Source of the DNA: JACPNA01 sp964429715
GTDB taxonomy: Archaea; Nanobdellota; Nanobdellia; Woesearchaeales; GW2011-AR9
Direction of reading: 5' to 3'
NCBI GenBank assembly: GCA_964429715.1
Contig: CAYSCV010000023.1
Location: forward strand, 1-16,894
Length of the DNA stretch: 16,894 bases
Position numbers and translations under genes: made by a program. This document shows, piece by piece, positions 13,862 to 16,894 of this stretch. Each line of letters begins with the position of its first letter. Positions within the stretch are counted from its first letter, which is position 1. The notes under the pieces are model-generated. The model was not told the DNA's origin. It did not search any database and saw nothing but the letters and a program-made list of their open reading frames with translations.

Positions 13862-15094
13862 TTAACCGGTCGCAGCAGACGTACTCACAGGCTTCGTCGC
13901 CACCGCCGAACCAACTGTTGATCCCGTTTCACTAGCCACAGGAGTTTTAGGAATCGCAGAAGCCGCTTTCGGCATGATCACTTTTTTCTGCTCTAAATCT
14001 TTATACGGCTGTTCAAACAACTCTACTTTACGTAACACATATGAACCATCGGATTCGACAGAACCAACATCTTTCCACGCTTTCACCAGCGACGCATAAG
14101 AACTTACATCCCCTGTTAACACAATTGTTGGCACTTTTGTAATCTTATACTTTGCAATTAACCCTTGCGCTTCAGGCATTAAAACATCCAGCGTTTTTTC
14201 TTTTTCTAATTGCACACCCATCTGCCGTAGAATCAACTTATTGATTGACGCATTATAACACTCTGTACAACTTTTATCTTCAATTGTTGTTAATGTAACA
14301 AGCCCTTTCATTTTCCCTTCCGGAATACTATAAAACGGCGGATTGACCACTCGCATCACTAACGAACCATCTTTTTCTACTGTCCCAACATTCTTCCATA
14401 CACCGCTGATAGTCGGATATAACGACGCCTCACTATCAAAAATTAATGTTGGCACTATTGAAATGTTATACTTCTTCACTAACTCTTTTCCTTCTGTAGA
14501 CGTAATGGTAACTTTTTTCACATCTTTAATTGAAACTTGTTGCTTCAATAATTCAACTAAGGCCGTTAAATCTGCACATTGCACACAATTCTCTTTCTCA
14601 AGTAAAACGACACCCACTTCACCTCGCATTTTGCCTGTTGCAACATCAATATAAGGTGGCATCGGCGAAGCTAAGACATAACTCCCCTCCTGCTTTGTTG
14701 CAATTTCACTTAAAAGTGTTTTAAGCTTCTCCGACTTCTCAACATCCCCTTTGATAATTAACGCAGGTACATGGGAAATTTGATATTTGGCAATCAACGC
14801 TTTCCCGCTCGCATTCTGATAATCTAACGTGACTTGATCTTTAATCTCCACACCCAACGAACTTAATTTTGAAGAAATTGTCGTAATATCAAAACATTTT
14901 TCACAAGAATTCGTCGTAATAACCACTAACTCAATTTTTGGCTTTTCAACTGGAGTAGATTTCGCCCCAAACATATTTTGTAAAGAATAACTCTGCCAAA
15001 TATTAAATAATAATAAAACAATGATAATACTCCCTAGTACATAAAATACTATTGGCCCCTTCCCGCAATGATTTTTCGAATCGTGTGAATCCAT
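13862..15094 (-). CDS. Membrane-anchored protein with three thioredoxin-like domains
   Basis: Predicted extracytoplasmic thiol-disulfide protein of 410 aa. Residues 1-14 are cytoplasmic (one Cys, C10), 15-31 are a membrane anchor and the rest lies outside. Three tandem repeats of about 106 residues each carry a CxxC motif: C64-C67 (CEKC), C170-C173 (CVQC) and C276-C279 (CTEC), with a matching cis-proline at 110 (HVPALI), 215 (IVPTLI) and 322 (KVPTIV). Each repeat ends with a G-S-x-V block and repeats one and two with PP(Y/F) and GKM(R/K)G. The C-terminal 40 residues are a low-complexity Ser/Thr/Ala/Pro tail. ATG 15094 is chosen over an upstream ATG at 15187 because GGAGG stands 9 nt before it and the upstream one overlaps the preceding gene. 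CcdA downstream is its likely electron donor. Confidence 0.88.
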   Translation of the reverse strand: MDSHDSKNHCGKGPIVFYVLGSIIIVLLLFNIWQSYSLQNMFGAKSTPVEKPKIELVVITTNSCEKCFDITTISSKLSSLGVEIKDQVTLDYQNASGKALIAKYQISHVPALIIKGDVEKSEKLKTLLSEIATKQEGSYVLASPMPPYIDVATGKMRGEVGVVLLEKENCVQCADLTALVELLKQQVSIKDVKKVTITSTEGKELVKKYNISIVPTLIFDSEASLYPTISGVWKNVGTVEKDGSLVMRVVNPPFYSIPEGKMKGLVTLTTIEDKSCTECYNASINKLILRQMGVQLEKEKTLDVLMPEAQGLIAKYKITKVPTIVLTGDVSSYASLVKAWKDVGSVESDGSYVLRKVELFEQPYKDLEQKKVIMPKAASAIPKTPVASETGSTVGSAVATKPVSTSAATG

Positions 15095-15103
15095 AATGCC
15101 CTC

Positions 15104-15108
15104 CCTCC
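15104..15108 (-). promoter_or_regulatory. Ribosome-binding site of the triple-thioredoxin gene
   Basis: GGAGG on the minus strand, 9 nt before ATG 15094, within GGAGGGAGGG. It decides the start in favour of MDSHDSKNHC over the longer open frame. The 73-aa gene upstream has the same GGAGG at the same 9-nt spacing. Confidence 0.8.
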
Positions 15109-15173
15109 TGTTTTGTTTTTTAGTAAATATCAATAAAAAAAAGATAAAGTAAAATAAAATTAAAAAATTAAAA

Positions 15174-15395
15174 TTAACAGCCCCCAACCATCTTTGGCAG
15201 TTCTTTCACACTCGCTGGTACTGAACCAACTTGCTTGCCGCTGCCTGCGGAAGTGGAAACTCCCCCTGTTGCTGAACCTACTTTAAAATTTCCTGTACTT
15301 ACTTTCTCTTTTAAGCTGTATAATTGTACTGCCTGAACAACTGACACAAGTACTAATACTCCCAAAATTAACGCAATTATTGTTTTTTGTTCCAT
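15174..15395 (-). CDS. Tiny membrane protein with C-terminal KELPKMVGGC tail
   Basis: I do not recognise a family. The 73-aa protein has a short cytoplasmic start (MEQK), one membrane helix (about 5-26) and a Gly/Ser/Thr/Ala-rich flexible linker (35-60). It ends VKELPKMVGGC with the only cysteine at the last position. The final ten residues match those of the neighbouring 283-aa protein at nine positions (KELPxMVGGC). GGAGG at 15405-15409, 9 nt before the ATG, and an upstream TATA box support the gene. Predicted topology puts the cysteine outside the cell membrane on a flexible arm, within reach of the thioredoxin domains. A carrier, a substrate, or a lipid-modified or ligand-binding tail are all possible. 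Confidence 0.8.
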   Translation of the reverse strand: MEQKTIIALILGVLVLVSVVQAVQLYSLKEKVSTGNFKVGSATGGVSTSAGSGKQVGSVPASVKELPKMVGGC

Positions 15396-15435
15396 GTGAT
15401 TAATCCTCCATTCATTTGTTAATATTGTTTTAATT

Positions 15436-15443
15436 TATTTAAA
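15436..15443 (-). promoter_or_regulatory. TATA box for the 73-aa gene and genes downstream
   Basis: TTTAAATA on the minus strand ends 41 nt before ATG 15395, which predicts a leader of about 18 nt containing GGAGG. It allows the last three genes of the thiol cluster to be transcribed apart from the first. Confidence 0.55.
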
Positions 15444-15460
15444 GTACAACTCAAGTGCAT

Positions 15461-16312
15461 TTAACACCCTCCGACCATGCCCGGTAACTCTTTCAACTGC
15501 GACGCATCCTTACCTGCTACTGTTAAACCCAACTCCACCATATTTTTCGGGAAAAACAACGTCTTCCATTTCATTACTTCTTTTAAAATTTCTCCATCGT
15601 TATAATCAGTGTATGCCGTTAAATACAACGCAACTGATAACAATGCCGGATTATGTTGACACCCACAAGCCAAATCGCCCGCTTTATTGATACCAATTGG
15701 CCCCACTCCACAACAAAATTCGCAAGAAATGCCCACCGGTTGTAACGCCAATTTTAAAAATCGCTGCCAGGCTTCTGGCTTACTTTTCTGTACTTCTGCT
15801 TTCAACCCGGGATACATTGACGCCAACGTCGAAAGCGAACCAACTGGATCCTCAAAACTAACTCCTAACGCTTGACCATAATCTGGCATACCACTTGGAA
15901 ACATTACCGCAATCGCATCATCAGATGTTTGCACACTATCTAACGAAAACACTGCCGCAACTGTATGTGCCGTTGATTTCAAAGTAGATACATCCAATTT
16001 GCTTAAATCCTTGCCTCCCGCTGTACCTGTAAACGATTTAGCAGATGCACCAAAAAAATACCCATTACCTAAATCAGCCGAAACTGAACTAATTAAATAT
16101 TGATTTGCAATCATTCCGATAACAGCCAATGTGAGTAATATGAGAATCGTTGAAGTAAACAACTTTTCAAGGGGGGGTGAAATCACGGTGTGGTGTGTAA
16201 CCGCCTCGTGATGAGAACTACCCACATGATGTGATTGTTCATGGTGTATTGAATGTTCCTTTTCAGAAATCGCTGAAACTGTACTTTTATCTTTAGATGT
16301 TATTTTAGCCAT
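15461..16312 (-). CDS. Cys/His-rich membrane protein with C-terminal KELPGMVGGC tail
   Basis: I cannot name this family. The 283-aa protein has a cytoplasmic N-terminus with four His pairs at residues 23-24, 28-29, 34-35 and 40-41 plus H20, a plausible metal-binding stretch. One membrane helix follows (about 52-73), then an external domain. The domain carries C197-x2-C200-C201, then C216-x-C218-x-H220 (CGCQHN), a likely metal or cofactor site or a disulfide relay, followed by an aromatic helix region ending WKTLFFPKNMVE. The last ten residues, KELPGMVGGC, repeat the tail of the 73-aa protein. Upstream GAGAGGT and two possible TATA boxes support ATG 16312. It is the first gene of the thiol-redox cluster. 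Confidence 0.85.
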   Translation of the reverse strand: MAKITSKDKSTVSAISEKEHSIHHEQSHHVGSSHHEAVTHHTVISPPLEKLFTSTILILLTLAVIGMIANQYLISSVSADLGNGYFFGASAKSFTGTAGGKDLSKLDVSTLKSTAHTVAAVFSLDSVQTSDDAIAVMFPSGMPDYGQALGVSFEDPVGSLSTLASMYPGLKAEVQKSKPEAWQRFLKLALQPVGISCEFCCGVGPIGINKAGDLACGCQHNPALLSVALYLTAYTDYNDGEILKEVMKWKTLFFPKNMVELGLTVAGKDASQLKELPGMVGGC

Positions 16313-16332
16313 AGTAACCTCTCATTTTTGCT

Positions 16333-16340
16333 TATTTATA
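16333..16340 (-). promoter_or_regulatory. TATA box for the Cys/His-rich gene
   Basis: TATAAATA on the minus strand ends 28 nt before ATG 16312. A second candidate, ATTTATATA (16370-16378 on the minus strand), would give a 36-nt leader that includes the GAGAGGT ribosome-binding site. Either may be used. Confidence 0.45.
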
Positions 16341-16434
16341 ATTTATTCATAATTTATCATAATCACTCCTATATAAATCTTAAGTATGTGGAGAATATAG
16401 GTTTAAGAAGCCATAAAGTTCATTTAAAAAAAGA

Positions 16435-16442
16435 TTTATATA
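16435..16442 (+). promoter_or_regulatory. TATA box for the divergent lipoprotein gene
   Basis: TTTATATA begins 32 nt before ATG 16467. Together with the minus-strand boxes it makes the 154-bp space 16313-16466 a divergent promoter region shared with the thiol cluster. Confidence 0.5.
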
Positions 16443-16466
16443 ATAATAGAGTATACCCCCTAACTA

Positions 16467-16894
16467 ATGATCAAAACAAAAACTCACCTAGTACTAATCA
16501 TATTTATTTTAATTCTACTCTCCTCCTGCAACCTTACTCCCACTCACGAAGAACTTCTCCAATTAAATTTAAAAGAACATAAAGAAATGGCTTTACACAT
16601 CCATCCAACTCTTGAAATTGAAATATTAGGAGAAAAGCAAACCATCCCTGATAGTATTGGTATCACCAAAACCGGCATGCATGTAATCCATACCCATGGC
16701 ACCGACGGAAAATTACATATTGAATCACCCAATCCAGCTGAATTCTACCTCAAAGACTTCTTTGCCATTTGGGGTAAAACATTTAACAAAAAACAAATCT
16801 TCTTCTACACAACAGATGCTAAACATACATTAAAAGTCTACCTCAACGGAATTGAAGACAACCGCTTTGGTGACATCCCATTAAAAGATGGAGA
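16467..16894 (+). CDS. Predicted lipoprotein with His-rich conserved domain, 3' end missing
   Basis: The frame is open from ATG 16467 to the window end (142 codons) with no stop, so the protein is incomplete. The N-terminus MIKTKTHLVLIIFILILLSS then C is a lipoprotein signal with lipobox LSSC (Cys21). The mature part contains MALHIHPTLEIEILG, then IPDSIGI, then MHVIHTHGTDGKLHIESP and DFFAIWGKTF. I recall this combination, HIHP with IHTHD/G-x-IH-ES and DFF-x-WG, from uncharacterised archaeal and bacterial exported proteins, but know no established function. The clustered histidines could bind metal. It shares a divergent promoter region with the Cys/His-rich protein, so it may belong to the same extracytoplasmic system. 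Confidence 0.8.
   Translation, partial: MIKTKTHLVLIIFILILLSSCNLTPTHEELLQLNLKEHKEMALHIHPTLEIEILGEKQTIPDSIGITKTGMHVIHTHGTDGKLHIESPNPAEFYLKDFFAIWGKTFNKKQIFFYTTDAKHTLKVYLNGIEDNRFGDIPLKDG

Noticed and set aside
15121..15131. TAGTAAATATC as a third double-hairpin element
   Set aside because: There is no complementary arm, core TTTACTATTCTAG or CTA end nearby.
15095..15187. Longer start for the triple-thioredoxin protein
   Set aside because: It overlaps the end of the 73-aa gene and lacks a ribosome-binding site, while GGAGG stands before ATG 15094.
15174..15200. LPxMVGGC as a sortase-type LPXTG signal
   Set aside because: The motif is at the very C-terminus with no following membrane helix or basic tail, and the anchor is at the N-terminus.
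15461..15475. GG-C end as an ubiquitin-like (SAMP) precursor
   Set aside because: Neither protein has a small beta-grasp size or pattern, and the tails are predicted to lie outside the membrane.
1..16894. tRNA, rRNA and CRISPR arrays
   Set aside because: No cloverleaf, rRNA-like block or regularly spaced direct repeats were seen on either strand.

Overview
The window is archaeal. It carries a clamp-loader small subunit (RFC-S), a sliding clamp (PCNA), an archaeal-type RNase J, an Lrp/AsnC regulator and a HerA/DUF87 ATPase. TATA boxes sit at an almost fixed 28-32 nt before the start codon of most first genes, so most transcripts look leaderless. The AT-rich sequence, compact genes and many unassigned small membrane proteins suit a DPANN-type archaeon (Woesearchaeota/Pacearchaeota-like), but nothing here proves the lineage.

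Layout. 1-991: a possible gene tail on + faces a two-gene operon of unknown function on -. 1133-2855: an Lrp-type regulator and a DHH phosphoesterase on +. 2858-3252: a decayed toxin-antitoxin locus (DUF433 antitoxin, tail of a DUF5615-like toxin) split by a 91-bp double-hairpin element. 3265-5400: RFC-S and a MscS-type channel on -. 5527-7706: RNase J and PCNA on +, with a 10-N assembly gap just before PCNA. 7750-11463: a MazG-like pyrophosphohydrolase, PurC, a 72-residue membrane protein and a HerA-like ATPase, each with its own promoter. 11486-12696: an AbiE-type toxin-antitoxin pair in unusual order (toxin first), whose TATA box lies inside a 38-bp palindrome. 12742-12832: a second 91-bp double-hairpin element. 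12868-16312: four genes on - forming an apparent extracytoplasmic thiol-redox module. 16467-end: a divergent, incomplete lipoprotein gene.

The most interesting region is 12868-16894. A CcdA-type membrane electron carrier is encoded beside a membrane-anchored protein with three thioredoxin-like CxxC domains, a tiny membrane protein and a Cys/His-rich membrane protein. The last two share an almost identical C-terminal tail, KELPxMVGGC, ending in cysteine. I infer that CcdA passes electrons outward to the triple-thioredoxin protein and that the GGC-tailed proteins are its partners or substrates; I do not recognise this as a described system.

The second main signal is the pair of 91-bp elements (2982-3072 and 12742-12832). 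Each has two consecutive hairpins, TAG...CTA ends, a shared 13-bp core and a 3-bp flanking duplication. The reading frame of the broken DUF433 gene fixes the borders of the first copy, so these look like a small non-autonomous mobile element.
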